Part shown: piece by piece, positions 13,401-24,634 of the stretch
Layout: each line of letters begins with the position of its first letter
Numbering within the stretch: position 1 is the first letter of the stretch
NCBI GenBank assembly: GCA_949126835.1
Contig: OX421496.1
Coordinates: forward strand, 23,459,844-23,523,843
DNA from: Anisus vortex
Lineage: Eukaryota > Mollusca > Gastropoda > Planorbidae
Direction: 5' to 3'
DNA: 64,000 bases
Notes under the pieces: model-generated
The model's input: only the letters and a program-made list of their open reading frames with translations
Databases searched by the model: none
Told to the model about the DNA's origin: nothing
Translations under genes and position numbers: made by a program

Positions 13401-16400
13401 ATAAGTTTGATATTATAAAAAGGTGATTATTCCCTTCTGACTTTCACAATGCATTGTTTTCTTTTGTAAACATGTTTTGGAAATGAAAGAAATTTTAATC
13501 CCCAACAAATGTTCGTACAACCAGTAACCCAGCACACAGACATGTTTCGAATAAAATGATCGAATTCGACCGGAAATGTTTTTTCTTGTGAACTTTTATG
13601 CATGCATACACGTTAAGACTTGTCAATATCCAAATCTTACACTGAAATTCCTATCTTTGTATATTAAATTTTTTCTTTAACTGACTAAATTTTACATATG
13701 GACATAGAAGCCTTGTTATTTTCAGCTGATGATTTATGAAAGATTGTATTCAAATGTCACAGGAACTGTACATTATGTCAACACTGCACCTGAATGTCTC
13801 CTTGATGCAAGCTTTGATGAACACGGACATGTTAAAACCATCAGATGTTAATTCACCCGACCCCTGGAGTATTTTTGTAGCCTCATCATAGGCCTTCATT
13901 TGTACTGATGGATGAGCTGCTAGGTTGTAGAGATTAAACAGCAAAGCTTGAGTAGTCTAGAATTAAAATACCATCATTCTTTTATTCTCATCTTTATATA
14001 ACAGCTTTATAAAATAAACAAAACAACAACACCAAAAGTACTTTGTTGACATCTACAGCAAACATCTAAATCCTTCAATTATTTCATACAATCAATTTGA
14101 AAGATACAGCTTTAACCCATTTATTAACACAGGTTTTTGATAAAAATGTTTGCTGACTTAGCATACTATTACTATTTCTTGAAATGCTATGATATTGATG
14201 TCATGCCTTTGGTGATTAAGTTTATGGTATCCATAAAGTCAATGTGATGTCTGTGATAGTTCATTAAATCACATCTTTTGTAACCAATGGGTTACATAAA
14301 ATTGAATATATACAACAATGTAAACAATGTTTAATTACTACATGAACTTACTGTGCTCAATGTATCAGTCAAAACAGACAGCACTACAGCTGTTAGATCT
14401 CTGCGAGAGACACTTTCATTCTTCAACATATACGTTAGAAATCTAAATCTGTTTTCAGTAAGCATTCCTTCTTTGACTGTTTTCTCATATTCCTGTAAAG
14501 CCTCATCAAGTAGCTGTCTACCTATACTGAAATATATAATAACACCTTTTATAGGTTTTATCAAAACTAATGGTATTAAGGCCTAAAATAGAAGTTTACT
14601 ACCCAATGATCAAAGTATACTATTTCCTTGAGTTTGTCAGTTTGTTTTCTATTGACTCCTTTCCTGGTGTTCCAAAGAATCTTGAGATAAATTAAATTCC
14701 CCAGGAAAGATCTTTGTTTTTATTGATATTAAATGACCCACAAAATATTTATAATTTGGAACAGAGCCCAATATTTGTTATTTTTTGTTCCTAGATATGT
14801 TCTAAAGTTAATTAAAATTAATTTGCCTTTTGATTATTTTTTTTTTAATGTGTTGCACAGTCTTCCCCTACTTTTATATATCCCTGATCCCATCTATTGT
14901 TATATTTATATTGTAGGTTTATACTGTAGTTGTTTCCAATGTTGATCTATTTGCTTTCAACTTACAGTATGTCAATAAGTTTATAATAGAATTAACTATT
15001 AAAATGTAATTCTTCTGAACTAAGGCTGAAAACATTCTGTGTAGATTAAATTAGTATTCAGACCTGAAAAAGATAGCAATCGATTTCCACTAACCTGTTA
15101 ATAACATCTTCTGCATTAAAGAATTGTTTCAAACTTGGAGTTGGCAACACTTTGTACAATGGCAGGGCAAAGTAAAGTTTTGTGGACAGAGAAAAGACCC
15201 GGTGATTGCTTTCAATAATTTTATCTCCCAGTGATATCCCATGGGCCTCTATAAAACCCAAGCGTCTGTCAAGACAATTGTTGGCCGATGCTGTGGAAGA
15301 AAGAAATTCAGCAATAGGTACTAGAATTGTAATTCTCACATGTTAGCAATAGGTGTTTCACTAGAATTGTAATTCTCACATATTAGCACTAGAATTGTAC
15401 TTTTCACTTGTTAATCATAAGTGTCTCACTGGAATTGTAATTCTCACATATTAGCACTAGAATTGTACTTTTCACTTGTTAATCATTCATAAGTGTCTCA
15501 CTGGAATTGTATTTCTCACATATTAGAACTAGAATTGTACTTTTCACATGCTAGCACTAGAATTGTACTTTTCACTTGTTAATCATAAGTGTCTCACTGG
15601 AATTGTACTTCTCACATAATAGCACTAGAATTGTACTTCTCACATGCTAGCACTAGAATTATACTTTTCACTTGTTAATCATAAGTGTCTCACTAGAATT
15701 GTACTTCTCACATGCTAGCACTAGAATTATATTTTTCACTTGTTAATCATAAGTGTCTCACTATAATTGTATTTCTCACATGATTTGTTTGATGCTATCT
15801 GTTAAAGTCATGTCACTGTATGACGATTGGGTCACAAACTTTTCTACTAGTTGCCCCCCTTTTTACTGACACTGATTCGGCTCACCTGGCCATGTGGCCA
15901 CCATGGTCAACAGTGAACAAGACTTGAGCATAATCAGTTTTTTTTTGGACACACAGCCCCACCCCCTCCCAGACAAGCTGTGTTGTAGTGAGTTTTTTGT
16001 TGAGAACTCCAGCTTGAAACGTGATTGTAAAAACAGTAAACATGTAGCATTTAGCTAACAGTGTGAGCATACTTCTGAAAGCAGTGAATATTATTGTTTA
16101 GACATAAATGTTTTCTACTTAAATTATTTGTTTCTGCTTCTAATAGTTATTATTAGTAAAGCACCAGTGAACGACTGCTGATATTAACACCATAAAGAAG
16201 TATACAGAAGAAATAAGAAAAAAGAGAAATTTCCTATGTAAGTATGTCACAATGTTTAAACAATTTCCCCCTCACGTCACTTATGTTTTACTCCTCCCTG
16301 GGCTAGGTGCATGACATCATTTATGAACAGCCTCTGTCTATCATGGGTCACGGTAGCCGATTGGCAGCGTGATAGACTGGCGAGCCCAAGGTCCCGGGTT

Positions 16401-19044
16401 CGAATCTTGGCTAGGATTTTTTCCCGGGTCAGGATGGTGTCCCTGAGTCTACCCAGCTCTGATCAGTACCTAACTTTAGTTGGGGTAAAGTAAAGGTGGC
16501 TGTGCATAGTGCTGGCCACACAATCACCTAGTATGCCGTGGCTACAGAAGGTGGTGAACGCTGCTATGGATCAATTCGGTCCGATGGGTACTTTACTTTA
16601 CTTTTTTTTTTTTTTACTGTCTATCATTTCCTCCCAACGGGTCAAATGTGCACATCTTATGTTTCAAATTAAAATCTACACTTCATAAATTATATTTACT
16701 CAATACAGGTTGAACTGACTAAAGTTGCATCTACTGCCAGACTAAAATATCTCATAAGCTAGAGCAAAATTAGTATTTTATTACTGGTACTTATTGTATT
16801 TTAAAACAGTATAAAATTGTATCAATAATTGTGGAGAACAAGTTAAATTAATGAAATAATAATCATTTTTTGAAACATGCATAAAATAAAGTTTTGACAT
16901 CCAACAATTATTCTGAAACCTTACATTCAATTCCCCAGCGAGCGATCCATTTGTTGAAATTCAGTATTTCTCCATCCTTAGCAACAAGTGATGGTATTTT
17001 GCTTACAAAATCATCCGCCACTTGATTTTGTGCAGGGAGATAATCCAATGAAACTTGGGGCCTCAGCATGATGTACTGAACAACTTTCCTCAGCCTGTAC
17101 CATTCTTCTCCATTGCTAGAGAAAATATTCAACATAACAAGATTGGTTAACACAGTGCACATTTAGGAGAGTAAATAAAGAATTTTGTTTTTCTTTTTTA
17201 AAATAGTTCTCTTTTGGGAAACACAATTTTATGGCTTGCACTATATAGAAATTAACTTTACACAATTTTACATTTGATATAATTTTTAACTCCTTTAAAT
17301 AAACGTTAATTTTGCCTCAATAAGCAAGCAATCCTTATTTTTGCTTTACATATATTTAAAAAGTTTCAACCTCTAAGACAGCTTTACTTTTTAATCTGTT
17401 AGGAGAAGAATACAGCACTCCAGTGGCTATATTGTATGACTCAGCAAAATAAGAGCCCTCTGATGCTGTCCAAAAAGCCTTGTTTATGTCCATTGTTTAA
17501 TATCCTTGTCTAAGCATAGACAAAGTGAGAATAACTTTAAAGGGAAAGTAACTTTGAACAACAAAACATTACTCCCCTTTTTATCATATGTTTTGGCGAT
17601 AAAATAAATACCTGTTGCCTAGACCAGGAGCCAACTCTTTCTTTCTGCGATACAACTCAACTGTTTCTAGTAATGGTGGAATGATGGGATATTTCCTCTC
17701 TGTTTCATAAATCTGAAAAGATGACATTAAATGACGTTTTATAAAACAATTATTTCAGAATGGGTAACTTAAATTGTGTCACATCCATTCATAGGTATTT
17801 TTTTAAATTCCTGTCCTTCCTTTGGATAAATTATCTGATAATTTCATTTAATTTTAAACAAGCAAACAAAATATGTTGTATTTTGGGGTTTAGGAACAAA
17901 TTGAAACATATATATATTTTATAGAGAATTTAATTTGAGAGAATGATTTAGAAATTCATTTGCATTAATTTCTTGCATTGTTTATAAAAACAAAATGAAA
18001 GTTTTGGAAAGATAAATATTGTACATTCATAGCTTGGTATTTATTTTATATTGTCTTATATTGGCAATGAGGCACTAACAATGCTTAAAAAAAAAAAAAA
18101 AAAATTTTAATAATACATTTATTTGATAAAAAATATATTTTTACCATTAACCTGGTTTAGGAATTGTAATTAAAAATTGAATATCAAAATGCATTTAATT
18201 AGTGAAAAAAGCTGATAATAAATTTACTAAGTTGTCATTTCAATATTTGATTACATGTATTTGAATTACTTACCAACTTTAAATAATCCGGATTAAACAA
18301 ATGAACTACAGTTCTGCCAGAGATTGTCTCTTTCACAATATCTCCATATTTTAAATTATACTCTTTCAGTACAAGATCACGGCGATGTATGTCTTCTTCA
18401 TCTGGGGAAAAAAAAGTATGTTGCTAAAATTTAAAAAAAGACTATAAACAAACTAAAGCTGCCAAAAGAAGAAATTTTCTCAAGATAAATGCTCAATTAA
18501 ATACATCTAATGTCTACAAGTCTGGTTCAAGGGACATCATTCAGTAAATGTGGAGGGAGGGGGTTGATGGGAAGAACACACTGTAAAGACACATTTATCA
18601 TGCCCAATAAACCCAGCTAAGATGGACTCCCCCAGTAAAAAAAAAACACAAAAAAAACGCGTGTTCGTCAAAAGTGAAAAAACTGAAACAACCGAAACTT
18701 TGAACAAAAAAGCGTAAGAGTTTTTATAAATTCTAGAATGATTGACTGGAAAAATGATAACAAATTATAAAAAAACGTGATTCTTTTAACATATACTGGT
18801 AATGTAAAATTGTATAATTAAATGTATAAGTTTTGAAGTACATACTTAATTTAAATCTCAGCCATTGACCAACCCAAGGAAGTCCTTTTGGGCCTGGAAT
18901 AGCAGAATATGGCAGCGCATTCTCAAATTGTTTCTCAGTACTAATGTTTACAGCTGTATATTTAAACCTCAAAATGGAAACTGCATTCATGTATTTAATA
19001 CATTTTTGTTTGCCTTGGCTACAGCTGATTGGCTTTAGCATCAT
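10483..19044 (-). CDS. Mitochondrial-clan cytochrome P450 (CYP10-like), copy A, 10 exons
   Basis: Haem monooxygenase, probably of the mitochondrial inner membrane and fed by adrenodoxin. Exons in transcript order: 19044-18846, 18401-18274, 17712-17612, 17115-16925, 15290-15095, 14526-14352, 13956-13790, 13050-12972, 12775-12613, 10640-10483. Joined frame: 518 residues, no stop. Visible motifs: basic presequence-like N-terminus (residues 1-45), IPGPKGLPW (~49-57), I-helix VLTDTLST, K-helix ETFR (E383-R386), PERW, and the haem loop FSLGRRMCAG with Cys465. Intron phases equal those of copy B. Resemblance to snail CYP10 and to CYP24/27-type enzymes is recalled family knowledge; the substrate is unknown. 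The first ATG in frame is chosen; an ATG slightly upstream runs into a stop after five codons. Transposon insertions sit in introns 4, 7 and 9 without touching exons. Confidence 0.92.
10906..12098. mobile_element. DNA transposon-like element with ~28-bp imperfect TIRs in P450-A intron 9
   Basis: Left end ACCGTATATACTCTCGTAT then AAGTCGCAC. The right end, read on the minus strand, is TTACAGTTTATACTCGCGT then ATAAGGGGCAC. Further copies of the ATAAGTCGCA motif lie inside both ends. About 1.2 kb, no convincing transposase frame, so non-autonomous. Target duplication not resolved. Confidence 0.65.
13235..13628 (+). mobile_element. MITE M1 (truncated) in P450-A intron 7
   Basis: Matches, in the same order, the element at 20236-20775 from AAAAGTGAGTAGGCGATAAT to the terminus TTAAGACTTGTCAAT. 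The left third is missing. Non-coding. Confidence 0.8.
15305..15790. repeat. Minisatellite in P450-A intron 4, abutting the exon 5 acceptor
   Basis: About 15 copies of a ~28-bp unit (core CACTAGAATTGTACTTCTCA) arranged in a higher-order pattern with TTGTTAATCATAAGTGTCTC every two to three units. It begins 15-20 bases from the acceptor used for exon 5 (exon starts at 15290, minus strand). Confidence 0.9.
16345..16614 (+). mobile_element. tRNA-derived SINE in P450-A intron 4
   Basis: Head with pol III A-box-like GTAGCCGATTGGCAG (16353-16367) and B box GGGTTCGAATC (16396-16406), a tRNA-unrelated body (ACCCAGCTCTGATCAGTAC, GTGCTGGCCACACAATCACC), and a tail GGTACTTTACTTTAC followed by T-run. A reverse-oriented relative lies at 47338-47590. 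Confidence 0.85.
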
Positions 19045-19374
19045 CAATCAGGGGAGACCATCAACTTTGCACGATAAAAGACACAATTTAATTCTAATTC
19101 AACTGAAATGTGAAAATAAATTGACAATTTAATGAGATTAAAAATCTCTATGAATTCTACATAGAATAGGCATCAGATATAGTAGTAATGCAGTGAACAC
19201 AACAAAACAATAGAGACTATATAAAATGTCTGTCAAGGCTAAAGGTGTTAAGGCAATGATAACATTTTTAATAAGTACAATGAGAATAACTCTTAGGCTT
19301 AAGAAACTTAGTATTGGTTTTTATTGTTAAGTGTGGAGTGATCCGAGTGACTTTGCTCATTATTTTTCTAGAAG

Positions 19375-19690
19375 AAAGTAGGACCAAGAGTAAAGTAGTA
19401 ATAATACATAGAGCATAATATTCTAACTTACAAATATAACACAACTATAATCTGGTACAACAGTCAGACAAGGGGATAAAAACATTGCTCATACCATAAG
19501 CAACAATAAACACATATTTGTTCTCTTTCTTCACGAGTGGCATGTAATAGGTTGCTTTAACAAACTAGTAAGACCAACTAAGAATCAATTTGTCATCTTT
19601 TATCTTATCTTGTGTCTTGTATGTTACAGACGCTCCTTCTATACAGAAGATTATTATGTATGACGCTTCTCTGTGGTTTGAGTCTTTCCT
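19375..19690 (+). mobile_element. Decayed LINE 3' end (same family as 48419-48765)
   Basis: Shares AGAGTAAAGTAGTAATAATA, the TTCTTCACGAGTGGCAT segment (coding for a FFPSGIR-like peptide in the intact copy) and the terminal ACGCTCCTTCTATACAGAAG block, but with frame breaks. Confidence 0.65.
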
Positions 19691-20235
19691 CTAGTGTTTC
19701 CAGCTATTGATTTTTTACTCCTTTACTTTGCATTTTTTCAGGGGTTAGATGTTTTTCATTAATGAAATAGATTGTATTTATTTGTTTCTTTTTCTTTGAT
19801 ACTCTTAACAATTGGCTCTTTTCTGGATAGAAATACAAGTTGAATTAGACTGCTGCAAATCATAAAACAACTTACTACCTATAAGTTGATTTAAGTGTAA
19901 GAATCAGAGATGCAAAAAAAATCATATTTTTTTTATAAACTAATATTGTGAAATTTATTTCATGATTTTTGAATATTTTGATTTTGTTTAACAAATTGTA
20001 ATTTTTTGTGTTTTTTTAAATTATTTCATCAACAGTTGGATTCATGTTTCATTTTATATTACTCGTAAAGTATTTTTAGTTTAAAAGTTAAATTTAAATG
20101 TCTTTCTTGAATGAAATAGATAGTTCTTAGGTCTGTTTGTTTCTTTTTCTTTGATACTTTTTAACTCTTATATGTAGACATCTTTCAGGTTAAAAAGACA
20201 GACACAAGCTAGACTTCTAGAATAAACTTCCCAGT
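19691..20235. other. Non-coding stretch upstream of P450-A
   Basis: AT-rich, with an internal partial duplication of a segment containing AATGAAATAGATTGTATTTA / GAATGAAATAGATAGTTCTT (about 19755-19805 and 20105-20160). No gene or named element recognised. Confidence 0.4.
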
Positions 20236-20775
20236 CCTATTGACAGGACTTATTGTGGCCTGACCTTTTCAAACAGAAGAGATCATGAACTTCCTGTGCC
20301 ATTTCTGTAAACAAAAAACATGCTTTTACTGGTGTTTGACAATTGATTTCAACCTCGACAGCCAGTTGAAATATACAAAGGCTACAGGATTAGTTATGAG
20401 GAATAAGTTTATAACATCAAAAGTGAGTAGGCGATGATTAATACTCAAAGTGTTAGTTGCATTGTTTATAAAAAAAATTAGTCAAGAGTTGCGTCTTTGG
20501 CTATTAAAAAAAACACAATCCATAGATACATAATAACAAAAATTCTTTTGTATCAAGCAATAAGTTTGAGATTATAAAGAGGTAATTCTTCACATCTGAC
20601 GTTCACAATCCATCATTTTTTTTCGGGCAACATCTTTTGGAAATGAAAAAAAATTTAATCTTCTACATCTTTTATTATTCGCAGTACAGCCGGTAACGCT
20701 GCACACAGACATGTTTTTTTAGCAAATGAACTAATGGAACCTTTATGCATACATAATATTTTATTCGTACAATTC
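20236..20775 (+). mobile_element. MITE M2 upstream of P450-A
   Basis: Same family as 40462-41084 and 41342-41951. Left end TATTGACAGGACTTATT, shared GTTTGACAATTGATTTCAAC, shared AAAAGTGAGTAGGCGATGAT, ACAGACATG near the right end. The right terminal repeat has decayed. Non-coding. Confidence 0.75.
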
Positions 20776-20939
20776 ATCACTCATCACATATTATATTTAT
20801 ATCACTCATAGGCCTACTCTCATACTCATTGTCCATATAATAACTTTTTATAAGATGACAGTAGCGGGTTATTTTTTGCTGTCTTAAACTTTTTTATTAT
20901 TTATTATACAATAAACTGCATATAATATTTCATTTGTTT

Positions 20940-21426
20940 TAGAGGCAGACCGAAACTCGGCTTCGGTATCGGTGCCGAAATTAGGCAAATGGCCTCCTTT
21001 GGTGTAGTTTTGGCTTCGGCCAAACCCAAAACTTTAGCTTTCGGTTTTGGCCAAAACTGATATTGAACATCAACCGAATATCTATTTTCACTTTCAAATC
21101 TCAGACTGCAACGCTAGTGCTGCATCCATTACTCTGTTTATTGATAATTTCATTTAGTTCAACTGTTGCAAATTAATCTGTGTGAAGTAGAAAATTGAAG
21201 TTGATAATAAACAGATTATTTGATCACCATAAAAAATGTCGAAAAATGGAGTGTGGTACCGGTATTACTGTGCAGTGTTTTTAAATCTTTTGTTTAGCAA
21301 TTTTGGTCTATTTTTCGGTTTCGGACAAAGGTGTAGTTAAATTTTTGGTTTTGGCCTAAAGTCAATTTATAACTTTCGGTATGGTTTCATTTTCGAATCC
21401 AAAAATTAGCTTTCGGTCGGCCTCTA
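20940..21426. mobile_element. hAT-type non-autonomous element with 8-bp target duplication ATTTGTTT
   Basis: Flanked by ATTTGTTT at 20932-20939 and 21427-21434. Ends TAGAGGCAGACCGAAA and TTTCGGTCGGCCTCTA. The outer ~120 bp on each side is filled with TTTCGG / CCGAAA motifs. 487 bp, no coding sequence. Same family as 24635-26318. Confidence 0.9.
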
Positions 21427-21434
21427 ATTTGTTT

Positions 21435-22100
21435 TCTTTATTACAGTGTATTAAGCGTAATGCTATAGATAGGACTAATAATTTTTATATAAATTACAAT
21501 AAATTAGAAATAGTAGGCTATAGACTATGGGATTTCTAGGAACTAGGCCTATTACTATAGACCAGACATGGGCCTAGTCTATGCGTCTAAGTGACTAGAC
21601 TAGGTGCTAGTTTGTGTTTTCAACTTTACCTCTGAGTCAGACTCTGACTATTGATTGTATTCAAATGTGCATAGCTTAAAGACTATGAGACTATACTATT
21701 TTTTTACTATATTACTTAGTACTATAGTGATAGTGAATATTCTAGTTATTTTATTTGTGATGGTCTAGTGATTAGCAGCATTAGCCATTAGCTTAGCTTA
21801 TAAATTATAAAGGGGTGTCTTGTTATTGTTTTGTGCAGTTTAAAATAACGTCGCTTCAGACATTCGCCGTTTTATCTATTATGAACTTAACAGTCACCAA
21901 TCGCTTCAAAACTAAAAATAAGGTCTAAGGTCTGCCATAAAAATAATAGGCCTACTTGTTTTTCGTAAAATTATGAGTAAATTCCACATATGCTGCTATA
22001 AATTTCAGCTCCACCTAATATCGCCTCTACTAACGTTGTAGGTCAGATCATTGGGATATGGCCCAATATGGGTTATGGGGCAACTGATAGGATATTATCT
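21435..22100. other. AT-rich non-coding stretch
   Basis: No gene. Contains several TAGGCCTA octamers and short AT repeats. Confidence 0.4.
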
Positions 22101-22460
22101 TATAGCCTACATTACAGACGCTCATTCTATAAAGAAGATTATTGCGTCCTACGCTCATCTGTGGTCCGAGTCTAGTCCTGCATTTTTATTAATGTTTTAA
22201 ATGATGTTAAGTTACTGGCTTTCCTTGTTTGTTCCGACAATCCATTCCATGCCCGAATGCCACTCGGGAAGAAAGAGTAGGCCTACTTATATATATGCTT
22301 TTGTTCTCGCATAGGGCCTAAGGGACAAGGAAAGTGTTTTTGTCTTTATGTTTATCTGAGCGTAGCAACAGGTTGTTATTTGGTTGTAATTCTAAATTAG
22401 AGTTTAATGCCCTATGTAGCCTATTATTACTACTTTAAATTACTCTTTGTCCTTCTGTCC
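22101..22460 (-). mobile_element. LINE 3' end, minus strand
   Basis: Reverse-oriented relative of the LINE tail at 48419-48765: the plus strand reads ACGCTCATTCTATAAAGAAG, then GTCCGAGTCTAGTCCTGCAT, then CCATGCCCGAATGCCACTCG, which are complements of segments in that copy. Frame broken. Confidence 0.75.
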
Positions 22461-22589
22461 TTTAGTGTTTCTAGGTTTAGCGATTTGACTGGTGTTAGGC
22501 CTACTCTTGTTAGTTGGGAGTAAGCTTATTCACTAGTTATGAACCTTGCCGCTCTTTTTTTTTTTAAATTTGTTCTAACAAGGAACCTA

Positions 22590-22800
22590 GACTAGTTTCG
22601 GAATTTCCGATCGCACTAAGTCCTCTAGACTTCCGGTTTAGTAATTCGCTGTGATTTTCTCAATGGAAAATTAAGATTAAAATCGAAAGTTGTACCGCGG
22701 AAACCTTTAATTTAAATCGTAGGAGTGTAGAAGTCATTCAAGACTCAGGGCAGCCTTATTGGTTGCGCACGGGAAAAAATAAAGAGGCTCATTTATAGGG
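22590..22800. repeat. Single arm of the foldback family seen at 54450-54842
   Basis: Shares CGGAATTTCCGAT, TTTTCTCAATGGAAAATTAA, AAAATCGAAAGTTGTA and CAGCCTTATTGG with the right half of the 54450-54842 element. The matching left arm is not present. Confidence 0.6.
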
Positions 22801-22876
22801 CCTACTATTAGCCTATTATTAGCCTATTATATAGGCCTATATATATATTATTATACAATAAGATATAGATCTAGGC

Positions 22877-23939
22877 CATAGGTTCTCAAACTTTTTCGGC
22901 TCACCGCCCCCTTTTAATTTTTTTTCCACTTATCGCCCACACCCCAACTTTTTTTTAGCGCCCACTCCCCCCACCCCTCTGGAAATTAAAGGGTCAATAT
23001 AGTTTTTGCAATTATTTTTTTTAGGCCGACTAGATTTGGGTGATTATTTATTATCTTTAAAAGAACTGAAAAGGAAACATATTGTAAGAATTAATAGATC
23101 AACAAATTATCTAAACAAGAGGCTTGTTGGTTATAATAAGTGAGTAATTTTTTTTAGATTACAAAACAGAACTTGTTTGGTATCACTATTGAATCAAATG
23201 TGGAACGATTTTTTTTAATTAAAGGGAGATTATTTTAAAAACCCTTTTCATTTGAGCTTTTATTTCTAATGTTATTTTTTCTTTTAGAAAAAAAAATAAA
23301 TGGCTTACAATTTATAACTTTGAAATGATCAAACTGTAAAAAGCATTTGAAAATTACATAAATATTATATGACTAAAGAATTTATACGTATATTTTCAAA
23401 CATTACATTAACTACCCAGTTTGTACGATTACTACGTATCCATTCCGCTTAACAATATATGTTATATATTCACACATATTTTGACGCAACGACATCAAAA
23501 TTAAATATAATTAATATTAGCATTATAATATAACATAGGCCTAATATTATGTTAGGGCGACAGGGATCGGTCGGCGGCAGGGATTAGTGTCGTGTCGTTT
23601 GACAGTGCGGTGAACTAACCATAAGCCGGCCGCACACCATATGTCTAATATTGACCCCTACTTGTTGGAAAAGTCCATGCGATTCATCTCTCTTATTAGT
23701 ATAATAATATGTATGCCTACTGTTGGGGATATCAGATATTTAGCATCACTTGCGTCTATATCACATTTCATCCCAAAACTAATCAATTAAAAAAGCTGAG
23801 GTGTTCAAATTATAACAGGTATGCTTGTACCACCCACTTGCCCTTCACCACCCCCCAATCGCCCCCGGGAACGTCAGCGCCCCCCTAAAGCTTCTCGCCG
23901 CCCCCCGGGGGGCGATAACGCCCCCGTTGAGAACCTATG
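22877..23939. mobile_element. hAT-type element with 8-bp target duplication ATCTAGGC
   Basis: Flanked by ATCTAGGC at 22869-22876 and 23940-23947. Termini CATAGGTTCTCAA and TTGAGAACCTATG, each followed inward by C-rich CGCCCCC-type repeats. 1063 bp, no intact transposase. Internal sequence (AATCAAATGTGGAA, AATTAAAGGGAGAT) recurs at 58024-58600 and on both sides of the nested hAT at 61585-63629. Confidence 0.9.
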
Positions 23940-24634
23940 ATCTAGGCGCTGTGGATTCACGTCGTGTCTTAAAATATCTTTAATCAAAAACTGACATTTG
24001 TATTATAACGTAGAAAAAAACTTTTTAATAAACAATTTCACGTTTTTGTTGTTGTATGATAGATCTAAGAGTAGCTCGAATCTTTTATTTACTCAACCAA
24101 AGTAGAATAGACAGAGGAAGCAAGAACGCCATTTAGCAGTGATTATTGTTGAAATATGTTGTATTGTACACACACACTAGCTTTTGTCCTATCAGTCAAT
24201 TGGCTTAGAAGTCTATAACGAACACACACAAACAAACATAGCCATATATAATATATATATATGCCTATATATACCTATATATATATACATATTATTCAGC
24301 TAAATTACGCATTGGAAACATTTAAGCATAGGCCTACCTTGAAAAACAAATGGCACATAGCCTACTTTTTTCTATATATAGATGACATATAAATGCTGTC
24401 ATCCTCAATTTAAAGTTAAAAAGCTCAATATTGATAAACTAATTATTGACTTGGATAGCATAGACTTAGGCGAATTGTTATTGAGAACGATTTAAAAAAA
24501 AAGAGTAGCCTAAATAGGAAAATTATAAGCTTAGATATTTCATTAAGAAAAATCTTCAGTGTAGGGAACATCTACAGTGGCAACTGGCAACTATAATTAA
24601 ATAAACTCACAAATGCAAATCAGAAACTGTCAAG

